Source: Mesorhizobium sp. WSM4313
GTDB taxonomy: Bacteria; Pseudomonadota; Alphaproteobacteria; Rhizobiales; Rhizobiaceae
NCBI RefSeq assembly: GCF_002294725.1
Contig: NZ_NSFT01000006.1
Span: 248,001-312,000 of the forward strand
Direction of reading: 5' to 3'
Length of the DNA stretch: 64,000 bases
How positions within the stretch are numbered: position 1 is the stretch's first letter; each line of letters begins with the position of its first letter. The translations under genes were made by a program, and so were the position numbers. Positions 1-7,859 of the stretch are shown here, one piece after another. Below the pieces are notes generated by a model. The model was not told the origin of the DNA. It saw nothing but the letters and a program-made list of their open reading frames with translations, and did not search any database.

Positions 1-1
1 C

Positions 2-595
2 GAACCCTTCTACATCCTCACCGATCCCGATTTCCTCAACAATGCCGCGCTGAAGGACGAGCAGAAGGCGGCCGCCGCGCTCGACATCATCGCCATGCTG
101 GAGCCCGCCAAGGGAGCCGTCATGTTCGACCTGACGCTGCACGGCATCGGCGGCAACTACGATCTTGCCAAGCTGCTGATCGAACCGCCTTTCCTGGCTT
201 TGACGCTGTCGGTGCTGGTGGCGGCCGCGCTCGCCTTCCTGCACGGGCTCGGCCGCTTCGGTCCGCCGCGCGCCGAAGGGCGCGCCATCGCCTTCGGCAA
301 GCGGGCGCTGGTCGACACCACGGCGATGCTTTTGAAGCGCGCCGGACGGCTGCAGGAGCTTGGCGACCGTTACGCAACGCTGATGCGCCAGCGCGCGGCC
401 GTCCTGCTCGGCGCGCCGCACGGGCTGCAGGGCGAGGCGCTCGACCGCTGGCTCGATTCCCGCGACAAGGAAGAACAGCACGGCTTCACCGCCCGCTTCA
501 GGGCAGTACACGATTCCAACAATCTGGCCGCAATGCACGAAGCAGCCGAAAAGCTGCATGACTGGACGGCAAGGAGGCTCATTGAACGTCGATGA
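2..595 (+). CDS. DUF4350 domain-containing membrane protein (5' end outside window)
   Basis: Only the last ~197 codons are in the window; the frame is open from base 2 with no stop, so the gene starts upstream. The visible part begins with a motif like DPDFLNN, has one hydrophobic segment (around FLALTLSVLVAAALAFLHGL) and then a basic cytoplasmic-looking tail ending ARRLIERR. This matches the C-terminal half of DUF4350 proteins, which in Rhizobiales stand directly before a MoxR ATPase and a DUF58 gene. The stop (593-595) overlaps the start of the MoxR gene by 14 bases, which implies translational coupling. Its biochemical role is not known; the neighbourhood suggests a membrane-associated complex served by the MoxR chaperone. 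I am confident of the reading frame and fairly confident of the family. Confidence 0.8.
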   Translation, partial: EPFYILTDPDFLNNAALKDEQKAAAALDIIAMLEPAKGAVMFDLTLHGIGGNYDLAKLLIEPPFLALTLSVLVAAALAFLHGLGRFGPPRAEGRAIAFGKRALVDTTAMLLKRAGRLQELGDRYATLMRQRAAVLLGAPHGLQGEALDRWLDSRDKEEQHGFTARFRAVHDSNNLAAMHEAAEKLHDWTARRLIERR

Positions 596-1538
596 AGTGA
601 AGACCCTGGCGAACGCGATCAGGGAAGAAGTGGCAAAAGCGATCACCGGCCAGCGCGACACGGTCGACCTGATGCTGACGGCGCTGTTTGCCGGCGGGCA
701 TATCCTGCTCGAAGGCCCGCCCGGCACCGCCAAGACGATGACGGCGCGCTGCTTCGCGCAGGCGCTTGGCGTCGCCTATGGCCGCATCCAGTTCACGCCC
801 GACTTGATGCCCGGCGATATCGTCGGCGCGAACATCTATAATTTCCAGACCGGGCAGTTCACGCTGACGCGCGGCCCGATCTTCTGCGACCTTTTGCTCG
901 CCGACGAAATCAACCGCACACCGCCGAAGACGCAAGCCGCGCTGCTCGAGGCCATGCAGGAGCATGCCGTCACCTTCGATGGCACCACCCATTCGCTCGG
1001 CCGGAATTTCATGGTGGTGGCGACGCAGAACCCCATCGAGCATCAGGGCGTCTATCCGCTGCCCGAAGCGCAGCTCGACCGCTTCCTGTTCAAGCATCGG
1101 GTGAGCTATCCGGATCTCACCGAAGAGCGCGCCATCATCGTCCATCACGGCGGCGGCTCGGCCTCGCACGATATCGAGCAATACGGCATCAAGGCGCGGA
1201 CCGACCGCGAGACGCTGGAAGCGGCGCTGGCCACGGTCGGCGACGTCACGCTGGTCGACGACGTCGTCGGCTATATCGCGGCACTTGTGCGCGGCACGCG
1301 CGAAAGCCCTGACCTGGAAGTGGGAGCGAGTCCACGCGCGGGCGCCATGCTGGCGAGAGCCGCGCGCGCCCGGGCGACGCTCGACGGCCGCAACTATGTC
1401 ATCCCCGACGACGTCAAGGCGCTGGCAGTACCGGCGCTGCGTCACCGTGTCGTTCTCTCGCCGGCCGCGCAGATCGACGGGCGGCTGGTCGAGCAGATCG
1501 TCTCAGACCTCGTCGACAATACGGAAGCGCCGCGTTGA
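582..1538 (+). CDS. MoxR family AAA+ ATPase
   Basis: A 318-residue AAA+ ATPase of the MoxR branch, thought to act as a chaperone that helps assemble or activate partner proteins, often ones with DUF58 or VWA domains. Walker A GPPGTAKT lies at about residues 45-52 and Walker B LLLADEI at about 104-110, followed by NRTPPKTQAALLEAMQE, typical of MoxR; the ATQNPIEHQGVYPLPEAQLDRF sensor region is also present. I chose the TTG start at 582 because a strong AAGGAGG lies at 571-577; an in-frame ATG at 558 has no such site. The gene overlaps the end of the DUF4350 gene and its own TGA overlaps the start of the DUF58 gene (TTGA, 1535-1538). This tight packing supports a shared transcript and function. 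Confidence 0.92.
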   Translation: MNVDEVKTLANAIREEVAKAITGQRDTVDLMLTALFAGGHILLEGPPGTAKTMTARCFAQALGVAYGRIQFTPDLMPGDIVGANIYNFQTGQFTLTRGPIFCDLLLADEINRTPPKTQAALLEAMQEHAVTFDGTTHSLGRNFMVVATQNPIEHQGVYPLPEAQLDRFLFKHRVSYPDLTEERAIIVHHGGGSASHDIEQYGIKARTDRETLEAALATVGDVTLVDDVVGYIAALVRGTRESPDLEVGASPRAGAMLARAARARATLDGRNYVIPDDVKALAVPALRHRVVLSPAAQIDGRLVEQIVSDLVDNTEAPR

Positions 1539-2839
1539 TCTATCCGAGCGGCCGAGCGGTCTGGGCAGCTGCGGCGGGGGCGATCCCCGCCTTCCTGATC
1601 GCGCTCGCATTGCCGCATGTCTGGTATCTCGGCCTGTTGTGGATCTGCCTGCTGCTTGCATTCCTGGCGGTGGACGCAGCCGCAGGCAGGGGTCGCGCCT
1701 CGCTCAACGCCACGCTGACGGCGCCGCCGCAGGTCGGCGTCGGCGGGCGCTTCACGCTGCACTTGGCGGCCGGTGCCGGCGCAAGGCTGCGCCGCCTGCA
1801 GGCGCGTGTCGGCCATGACCAGCGGCTGCAGCCGGTCGCGGGCACCGGCGGCGCGCTGCCGGCCAATGGCGGCACGCTCGACCTCGAATTCGAGGCGATC
1901 CGCCGCGGCATTGCCAGCTTCGACCGGCTGTGGCTGCGCTGGCAGGGACCGTTCGGTCTGATGTGGAACCAGGTCATATTGCCGGTCGACCGCAAGGTTG
2001 TGGTGCTGCCCAACGTCAACAGCGCGCGCGATGAGGCGATCACGCTCTTGCAGCGCTCGGCCCTTGCCGACGGCCATACGCAGAAGCGCGCCGGCCAGGG
2101 CCGCGAGTTCGAAGCGCTGAAGGACTACCAGCCCGGCATGGGCCGGCGCATGATCGACTGGAAGCGCAGCGCCCGGCACGGCAAGCTGCTGGCGCGCGAG
2201 TTCCGGATCGAGGAGAACAACAACATCGTTCTGGCCATCGATAGCGGCCGGCTGATGTGCGAGCCGGTCGACGGGGTACCGAAGGTCGACCGCGCGGTGA
2301 CGGCGGCGCTTCTGTCGGCCTTCATCGCGCTCAAGGGCGGCGACCTCGTCAGCCTGTTTTCCTTCGATGCCAGGCCGCGCGTATCGAGCGGCGCGGTGCG
2401 CGGCTCGCCGAGCTTCACCATGATCCAGAAGCGCGCCGCCGAGATCGACTATTCGACCGAGGAGACCAACTTCACCCTGGCGCTCACCACGCTTTCGGCG
2501 AAGCTCGACCGGCGCTCGCTGGTCATCGTCTTCACCGATTTCGTCGATCCGATCAGCGCCGAATTGATGCTGCGCACCGTCGGCCGGCTGACCGAGCGGC
2601 ATCTGGTGCTGTTCATGCTGATGAAGGATGTGGAACTCGAAACGCTGGCCGACATGGCCCCGGCGGCGCCCGAGGATGTCGCCCGCTCCGTCACCGCCGG
2701 CGATCTGTTGCGGCAGCGGCAGGTGGTGATCGGCAGGCTCAGGCTGCTCGGTGCGCATGTCATCGAGGCCGACCACCAGCGGCTCGGACCGGCGCTGGTC
2801 GAGCGCTATATCCAGCTCAAGGAGGAGAACCTCTTATGA
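1535..2839 (+). CDS. DUF58 domain-containing protein
   Basis: A 434-residue protein starting at a TTG that overlaps the stop of the MoxR gene. Two hydrophobic segments fill roughly residues 8-45, so the N-terminus is membrane-anchored. The centre holds the DUF58 signature: GQGREFEALKDYQPGMGRR followed by IDWKRSARHGKLLAREF, and a downstream VWA-like region with LAIDSGRLM and IVFTDFVDP. DUF58 proteins occur next to MoxR ATPases across bacteria and are presumed clients of them. The stop TGA at 2837-2839 overlaps the ATG of the next gene. Function beyond this partnership is unknown. Confidence 0.9.
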   Translation: MIYPSGRAVWAAAAGAIPAFLIALALPHVWYLGLLWICLLLAFLAVDAAAGRGRASLNATLTAPPQVGVGGRFTLHLAAGAGARLRRLQARVGHDQRLQPVAGTGGALPANGGTLDLEFEAIRRGIASFDRLWLRWQGPFGLMWNQVILPVDRKVVVLPNVNSARDEAITLLQRSALADGHTQKRAGQGREFEALKDYQPGMGRRMIDWKRSARHGKLLAREFRIEENNNIVLAIDSGRLMCEPVDGVPKVDRAVTAALLSAFIALKGGDLVSLFSFDARPRVSSGAVRGSPSFTMIQKRAAEIDYSTEETNFTLALTTLSAKLDRRSLVIVFTDFVDPISAELMLRTVGRLTERHLVLFMLMKDVELETLADMAPAAPEDVARSVTAGDLLRQRQVVIGRLRLLGAHVIEADHQRLGPALVERYIQLKEENLL

Positions 2840-3852
2840 CGCTGTCGGCCGGCACCGATTCCGTGCGCCAGTCGCTGGCAAGCTTCCGCCAGGAGCGCGA
2901 GGCCGACTGGAAAGCCTTCGAGGCGCTGCTTGCGCGCGTCGAGAAGCGCGCGCCGCGCGCGCTGTCGGAAGACGAATTGCTGTCGTTGCCGCTCCTCTAC
3001 CGTTCGGCGCTGTCGTCGCTTTCGGTGGCGCGCGCGACCTCGCTCGACAGCGCGCTGATCGCCTATCTCGAGGCACTCTGCCTGCGCGGCTATTTCTATC
3101 TCTATGGCGCGCGGCGGAGCTTGAGAACGCGCATCGGCGACTTCTTCCTGCACGACTGGCCGGCGGCGATCCGCGACCTTTGGCGCGAAGTATGGACATC
3201 GGTCGGGCTCACCGTCATCGGTGCCATTGCCGGCTATTGGCTGGTCGCTTCGGACAAGCGCTGGTACGACGCCATCATCGCGCCGAGCCTGGCGGGCGGG
3301 CGCACCCCGGATTCGTCGGCCGAGACGCTGCGCAGCGTGCTTTACGGCGGCGGCGATCATTTCCTGTCGGGCTTCGCGGCCTATCTCTTCACCCACAACA
3401 CGCAGGTCTCAATCCTGGCCTTCGCGCTGGGCTTCGCCTTCGCCGTGCCGAGCGTGCTGATCATCCTGATGAATGGCTGCATGCTCGGCGCCATTTTCCA
3501 GCTCTATGCCGCCAAGGGCCTGGGTTTCGAGCTCGGCGGCTGGCTTTCGATCCACGGCACGACGGAGCTGTTCGCCATCGCCATCGCGGGTGCTGCCGGC
3601 ATGCGCATCGGCACCAGCATCGCCTTTCCCGGCGAACTGACCCGCATGGCCGCCGCGGCGCGAGCCGGGCGCGTGGCGGCGACCGCCATGATCGGCGTCA
3701 CGGTGATGCTGCTTTTTGCCGGACTGCTGGAAGGCATCGGCCGGCAGACGATCACCAGCGACCTCGCCCGCTATTCGATCGGCGGCGGCATGCTGGCGCT
3801 CTGGATCTCATATTTCTACCTGTTGCGGATGGTGCGGCATGGCGACCGCTAG
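2836..3852 (+). CDS. SpoIIM-like (DUF95) integral membrane protein
   Basis: A 338-residue polytopic membrane protein of the stage II sporulation protein M family. In non-sporulating proteobacteria the role is unknown, but the gene regularly sits with MoxR, DUF58 and RDD genes. The N-terminal ~110 residues are soluble and charged; four or five hydrophobic segments follow, including VGLTVIGAIAGYWLVAS, a pair around residues 190-225, and a last one near the C-terminus. The ATG at 2836 overlaps the DUF58 stop (ATGA) and is preceded by GGAGGAG at 2821-2827, which decides the start; a much longer open frame upstream is antisense-like noise inside the DUF58 gene. The 3' end overlaps the start of the RDD gene by 14 bases. 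Confidence 0.88.
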   Translation: MTLSAGTDSVRQSLASFRQEREADWKAFEALLARVEKRAPRALSEDELLSLPLLYRSALSSLSVARATSLDSALIAYLEALCLRGYFYLYGARRSLRTRIGDFFLHDWPAAIRDLWREVWTSVGLTVIGAIAGYWLVASDKRWYDAIIAPSLAGGRTPDSSAETLRSVLYGGGDHFLSGFAAYLFTHNTQVSILAFALGFAFAVPSVLIILMNGCMLGAIFQLYAAKGLGFELGGWLSIHGTTELFAIAIAGAAGMRIGTSIAFPGELTRMAAAARAGRVAATAMIGVTVMLLFAGLLEGIGRQTITSDLARYSIGGGMLALWISYFYLLRMVRHGDR

Positions 3853-4717
3853 GACAGGGAGGGTCAAGAACCCGGCAGCGCTGATCCGTCCGCTGGTGAC
3901 GCCCGAAGGCGTGGACCTGCGGGTCAAGCTGGCGGATGCCGGCACCCGCGCTTCCGGATTCCTGCTCGACGTGGTGATCATCGTCGTCGCGGCCGTGGTC
4001 GTCTCGCTGGTGATGATCTTCGGCCTTGCCGGGCTTGGTATCCAGGATGCCCAGCCGCTGGTCATCGTCTGGATCATCTTCATCTTCTTCCTCCGCAACG
4101 TCTATTTCATCGCCTTCGAGGCGGGCCGGCGGGCAGCCACGCCGGGCAAGCGCATGGTTGGCGTCAGGGTCGCGTCGCGCAACGGCGCCGGCCTCACAAT
4201 CGACCAGGTCATCGCGCGCAATCTGATGCGCGAGATCGAAGTTTTTCTGCCGCTGTCGATCCTCGCCGCGCGCGCCAGCGCCGATGTCGCCGACACGCTG
4301 TCGACCATCTTCGGCTTGGTCTGGGCGCTGCTGTTCTCGCTGTTTCCGCTGTTCAACCGCGACCGGCTGAGGATCGGCGACCTGCTCGCCGGCACCTGGG
4401 TGGTCGAGGCGCCGAAAGTGGCGTTGGTCGAAGACCTTTCGCAGCGCAAGGACCCGGTCGCGGCCCGCTTCCAGTTCAGCCCCGCACAGCTCGACGCCTA
4501 TGGTATTGCCGAGTTGCAGAAGCTGGAGGAAGTGCTGCGCCGCGACGATTATTCGGCGCTGAAGGCGGTGGCGGAAACCATCGCCCGCAAGATCGGCGCC
4601 AGGGTGGAGCCGGTCGATTCAAAAGCCTTTCTCACCGCCTATTACGGCGAGCTGCGGGCGCATCTGGAGCGCAAGCTGCTGCTGGGGAACCGCAAGGCGG
4701 ATAAGTACGCGCGGTAG
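3839..4717 (+). CDS. RDD family membrane protein
   Basis: A 292-residue protein with an RDD domain, a two- to four-helix membrane module. Evidence includes the early Arg/Asp residues (DLRVKLADAGTRASGFLLD, the R..D pattern), helices around residues 45-70 and 75-95, the ATPGKRMVGVRV motif typical of RDD proteins, and LRIGDLLAGTWVVE near the end of the domain. A soluble C-terminal tail of about 90 residues follows. I chose ATG 3839, which overlaps the 3' end of the SpoIIM-like gene. It is the last gene of the five-gene operon. RDD proteins are proposed to be transporters or regulators, but this one cannot be assigned a substrate. Confidence 0.87.
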   Translation: MATARTGRVKNPAALIRPLVTPEGVDLRVKLADAGTRASGFLLDVVIIVVAAVVVSLVMIFGLAGLGIQDAQPLVIVWIIFIFFLRNVYFIAFEAGRRAATPGKRMVGVRVASRNGAGLTIDQVIARNLMREIEVFLPLSILAARASADVADTLSTIFGLVWALLFSLFPLFNRDRLRIGDLLAGTWVVEAPKVALVEDLSQRKDPVAARFQFSPAQLDAYGIAELQKLEEVLRRDDYSALKAVAETIARKIGARVEPVDSKAFLTAYYGELRAHLERKLLLGNRKADKYAR

Positions 4718-4732
4718 CGGAGCGTCCTTAGC

Positions 4733-5419
4733 CTACCCTACCCATTTCTCGTAATCCGACACCAGAAGATGCAGCGGGGCGACGTCCTCGTCGATGTTGG
4801 AGAAGCGGCCGATCGGATCGCGGAAGACATTGTCGGTGAGGTCGTCATTGACGGTCGAGACCTCGCCGATCAGCACGTCCTTGCCCTCGGCCCAGAAGGC
4901 GTGCCAGACGCCGGGCAGCAGCGTCACGCTCTGGCCCGGATCGAGCTTCAGCAGCCCGCCCGCCGGCAGTCTGGTCATGGTGCCGTCGACCGGTACCGAG
5001 ACTTCGGCCTTGGGGTCGATGCCGCCGTCGCGATCGTGCATGAACAATTCCAGCACCAGCTTGCCGCCGCCTCGGTTGATGATGTCCTCGGCCTTGATGT
5101 TGTGGCGGTGCATCGGCGAGAGCTGGTCCTTGCGCGAGATCATGATTTTTTCGGCATAAAGCATGCCCATGCCGAGCTTCATGTCCTCGTAACGGCCGTT
5201 GCGCACTGTGAACAAGAACAGGCCGAGCTCGTCGAACTTCTCCTGGCCGTAGTCGGTGATGTCCCAGCCGAGACGGGAGGTGAAGATGGCCGGGGAGTCG
5301 CCCTTATGCGCCTTCATCTCTTCCGGCGACCAATAGGCGAAGGGCGGCATGATATAGCCGAAGGAGCGGATGAAGGCGTCGGCTTCGCGGATGATGTCGT
5401 TGATCTTGGAGCGCTTCAT
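4733..5419 (-). CDS. D-lyxose isomerase family cupin protein
   Basis: A 228-residue protein of the D-lyxose ketol-isomerase family (cupin-type aldose-ketose isomerases that use Mn2+). The metal site is visible: His104 and His106 in SPMHRHNIKAE, Glu111, and His173 in LPGVWHAFW. The glycine-rich NRGGGKLVLELF and the DPGQSVTLLPG strand fit a cupin barrel. The family converts D-lyxose to D-xylulose and sometimes D-mannose to D-fructose; the real substrate here is an inference. I chose the ATG at 5417-5419, preceded by AGGAAGAG on the coding strand, rather than the upstream start at 5497. It is divergent from the PLP enzyme at 5623 and convergent with the RDD gene. Confidence 0.82.
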   Translation of the reverse strand: MKRSKINDIIREADAFIRSFGYIMPPFAYWSPEEMKAHKGDSPAIFTSRLGWDITDYGQEKFDELGLFLFTVRNGRYEDMKLGMGMLYAEKIMISRKDQLSPMHRHNIKAEDIINRGGGKLVLELFMHDRDGGIDPKAEVSVPVDGTMTRLPAGGLLKLDPGQSVTLLPGVWHAFWAEGKDVLIGEVSTVNDDLTDNVFRDPIGRFSNIDEDVAPLHLLVSDYEKWVG

Positions 5420-5622
5420 GGGTTCTCTTCCTTCCGGCCGCCGCCTGCTGAAACCTGTCCTTCCGAATAGCCCAATGCCGGTCCTCTGTCGACGCAAACC
5501 GACGGGTCTGGCCCCGTGACATGAGCCGCGTTCGGGGCCATAAACCTAACTGATTTGTTTAACGCAATGTCTTTGTCCTACAGCGGATCGCCGCTCGGAA
5601 GACATGCTCGGGCGGTGATCTC
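5420..5622. promoter_or_regulatory. Divergent promoter region between the isomerase and PLP-enzyme genes
   Basis: This 203-base gap must hold the promoters of both divergent genes. The middle part (about 5540-5575) is clearly more AT-rich than the surroundings. I see no convincing palindrome and no gene encoding a regulator next to it. Confidence 0.4.
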
Positions 5623-6681
5623 ATGGCAAGCATAGACGACCTCGACACACCGGCGATCCTCATCGATGCAGCCCGCGCCGAGGCGAACATCAAGAAAGCG
5701 CAGGCCCATGCGGATGCTCACGGGCTGAAGCTCCGCCCGCATATCAAGACGCACAAGCTGCCTTACTGGGCGAAGAAGCAGGTGGCGGCGGGCGCCGTCG
5801 GCATCACCTGCCAGAAGATCGGCGAGGCCGAGGTGATGGCTGATGCCGGGCTGACCGACATTTTTCTCCCTTACAACATCCTTGGTCGCGCCAAGCTGGA
5901 GCGGCTGAAGGCGCTGCATGGGCGCGTCGCGCTTTCGCTGACGGCGGACAGCCACGAGACGCTGGAAGGGCTTGCCGCCACTTTCACCGATGCCGGCCAT
6001 CCGTTGTCCGTTCTGGTCGAGTGCGACACCGGCATGGGCCGCTGCGGCGTGCAGAGCGCCGACGAAGCGCTGGCGCTGGCGAAGATCATCGACCAAGCCA
6101 AGGGTCTCGCCTTCGGCGGGCTGATGACCTATCCGGCGGCGGGGCGCGCCGCCGAAGCGGAGGCATGGCTGAAGGCAGCGCGCGGCGCGCTTGCCGCCGC
6201 GGGGCTCGAATGCGAACGCATCTCCAGCGGCGGCACGCCGGACATGTGGCGCTCCGGCGAGGACAGCGTCGTCACCGAATACCGGCCCGGCACCTACATC
6301 TATCTCGACCGCTACCAGGTCGCCAAAGGCGTCGGCACGCTGGACGACTGCGCGTTGACCGTGCTGGCAACCGTGGTCAGCCATCCCACGGCGACGCGCG
6401 CCATCCTCGACAGCGGCAGCAAGGCGCTGTCGTCCGATACGCTCGGCCTGCCGGAGTTCGGCGAGCTGCTCGGTGTGCCGGGCGCCCGCGTCACGGTCTT
6501 GAGCGAAGAGCACGGCACCGTCACGCTTTCGGACGGCGCCAAGCTGCGCATCGGCGAACGCGTGCGCGTCGTTCCCGATCATTGCTGCGTGGTGACGAAT
6601 TTGTTCGACCAGGTGCATCTGATCGACGGCGACAAGGTGCTGGAAACGCTGCCGGTGGCGGCAAGGGGACGGATGGGGTGA
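5623..6681 (+). CDS. D-threonine aldolase / D-serine dehydratase-like PLP enzyme
   Basis: A 352-residue fold-type III PLP enzyme (alanine-racemase-like barrel plus C-terminal beta domain). The N-terminal RPHIKTHK motif (residues 38-45) carries the lysine that binds PLP, probably Lys42 by analogy with the family. GECDTGMGRCGV-like and TYPA segments follow. Near the C-terminus VVPDHCCVV gives His320 and Cys322, the divalent-metal pair. A His-x-Cys pair is the arrangement described for eukaryotic-type D-serine dehydratase, whereas the characterised D-threonine aldolase uses His-x-Asp, so the substrate (D-threonine, D-serine or a 3-hydroxy amino acid) is open. Start at ATG 5623. The gene is divergent from the cupin isomerase and ends 9 bases before a palindromic repeat element. 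Confidence 0.83.
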   Translation: MASIDDLDTPAILIDAARAEANIKKAQAHADAHGLKLRPHIKTHKLPYWAKKQVAAGAVGITCQKIGEAEVMADAGLTDIFLPYNILGRAKLERLKALHGRVALSLTADSHETLEGLAATFTDAGHPLSVLVECDTGMGRCGVQSADEALALAKIIDQAKGLAFGGLMTYPAAGRAAEAEAWLKAARGALAAAGLECERISSGGTPDMWRSGEDSVVTEYRPGTYIYLDRYQVAKGVGTLDDCALTVLATVVSHPTATRAILDSGSKALSSDTLGLPEFGELLGVPGARVTVLSEEHGTVTLSDGAKLRIGERVRVVPDHCCVVTNLFDQVHLIDGDKVLETLPVAARGRMG

Positions 6682-6690
6682 GCGGTCTTT

Positions 6691-6834
6691 CCTTCTCCCC
6701 TTGTGGGAGAAGGTGGCCGCGAAGCGGCCGGATGAGGGGTGCTCCAGGCAACACAGACGTCTCACTCCGCTGGAACACCCCTCATCCGTCTCGGCGCTGC
6801 GCGCCGATCCACCTTCTCCCACAAGGGGAGAAGG
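6691..6834. repeat. Palindromic intergenic repeat, family A, copy 1
   Basis: The element begins CCTTCTCCCCTTGTGGGAG and ends with the exact inverse, CTCCCACAAGGGGAGAAGG. Inside are GATGAGGGGTG and its inverse CACCCCTCATC, plus two unlike short hairpins: a GGCCGCnnAGCGGCC type on the left and a TCGGCGCTGCGCGCCGA type on the right. The same modules recur at 7660-7846 and 27284-27427. It lies between the convergent ends of the PLP-enzyme gene and ccmC and touches the ccmC stop codon. It could fold into a long hairpin on either strand and so may end transcription from both sides. Confidence 0.9.
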
Positions 6835-7593
6835 TTAAGTGCGCTCCGCCTGCCGCGCGGCAACCCTGCGCATCGCGGTCACGCGGCGGCGGAATATCTC
6901 CGTGCGCATCGCCATCAGGTGCAGCGCGAAGAACAGCACGGTGAAGCCGAGCGCCATCACGGCCAACGGCCACAGCATAGAGGGATCGATGGTCGGGCCG
7001 CCGAGCCGGAACACGGAGGCCGGTTGGTGCAGCGTGTTCCACCAGTCGACCGAGAATTTGATGATTGGGATGTTGATGAAGCCGACCAGCGTGATGATGG
7101 CGGCGGCCCAGGCCGCGCGGCCGGCATCATCCAGCGCGCGGGTCAGCGCTATGATGCCGAGATACATCAGGAAAAGCACGAAGACCGAGGTCAGCCGCGC
7201 GTCCCATACCCACCAGGTGCCCCACATCGGCTTACCCCAGATGGAGCCGGTGATGAGCGCCAGCGCGGTGAAGGTGGCGCCGATCGGGGCCGCCGCTTTC
7301 AGGGCCACATCGGCCAGCGGATGACGCCAGACCAGCGTGCCCAACGCCGAGATCGCCATGACCGTGTAGCACATCATGGCGAGCCAGGCGAAAGGCACGT
7401 GGATGTACATGATGCGCACAGTGATGCCCTGCTGGAAATCCTCCGGCGCGGTGAAGCTCATGTAGAGGCCGACGGCGAGCAGGATCGCGGCAACCGCTGC
7501 CAGCCACGGAATCACCTTGCCCGCCAAGCCGACGAAGCGCGTCGGATTGGCGAGATCGGCCCAGGCGCTCAAGCGTGAGGTGGTGTCGCTCAT
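6835..7593 (-). CDS. ccmC: Heme exporter protein CcmC
   Basis: A 252-residue inner-membrane protein of the system I cytochrome c maturation pathway. CcmC binds heme in the outer leaflet and hands it to CcmE. The tryptophan-rich WWD motif GTWWVWDARLTS sits at about residues 125-136, and the two flanking heme-ligand histidines are visible at His65 (YIHVPFAW) and about His189 (WWNTLHQP). Six hydrophobic segments are present. Length is normal for CcmC (about 245-255). No ccmA, ccmB, ccmD or ccmE neighbour is present: the gene stands alone, with a family A repeat on each side. The TAA stop directly abuts repeat copy 1. Confidence 0.93.
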   Translation of the reverse strand: MSDTTSRLSAWADLANPTRFVGLAGKVIPWLAAVAAILLAVGLYMSFTAPEDFQQGITVRIMYIHVPFAWLAMMCYTVMAISALGTLVWRHPLADVALKAAAPIGATFTALALITGSIWGKPMWGTWWVWDARLTSVFVLFLMYLGIIALTRALDDAGRAAWAAAIITLVGFINIPIIKFSVDWWNTLHQPASVFRLGGPTIDPSMLWPLAVMALGFTVLFFALHLMAMRTEIFRRRVTAMRRVAARQAERT

Positions 7594-7659
7594 GCCGACC
7601 TAAATAGACCGGAGATTGGTCTCGGGCAATCGGGGGAGTGTCGCAGGAAGAAGCCCTTG

Positions 7660-7846
7660 CCTTCTCCCCTTGTGGGAGAAGGTGGATCGGCGCGCAGCGC
7701 CGAGACGGATGAGGGGTGCTCCAGCGGAATGAGGCGCCGAACTGTGCGGGAGCAACGCGCCCGGCTGTCGATCGGATGCTGGTGCCAAGCTGGAGCACCC
7801 CTCATCCGGCCGCTTCGCGGCCACCTTCTCCCACAAGGGGAGAAGG
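7660..7846. repeat. Palindromic intergenic repeat, family A, copy 2
   Basis: Same outer arms as copy 1 (CCTTCTCCCCTTGTGGGAG and its inverse) but the internal hairpins are in swapped order: TCGGCGCGCAGCGCCGA on the left and GGCCGCTTCGCGGCC on the right. This copy is therefore in the opposite orientation to copy 1. It has a longer centre (about 70 bases). It lies 13 bases after the ndvA stop and about 66 bases before the ccmC start. Confidence 0.9.
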
Positions 7847-7859
7847 GAAAAGGCGCTGA

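Noticed and set aside
1442..2776. A 444-codon minus-strand frame over the DUF58 gene
   Set aside because: Fully antisense to DUF58, whose start and stop overlaps with neighbours are convincing.
6739..7578. A 279-codon plus-strand frame spanning repeat copy 1 and ccmC
   Set aside because: Starts inside the repeat and continues antisense to ccmC; composition is shadow-like.
6691..7846. A composite transposon carrying ccmC
   Set aside because: No transposase gene or target-site duplication is visible, and the same repeats occur singly elsewhere, so only the inverted flanking arrangement is reported.
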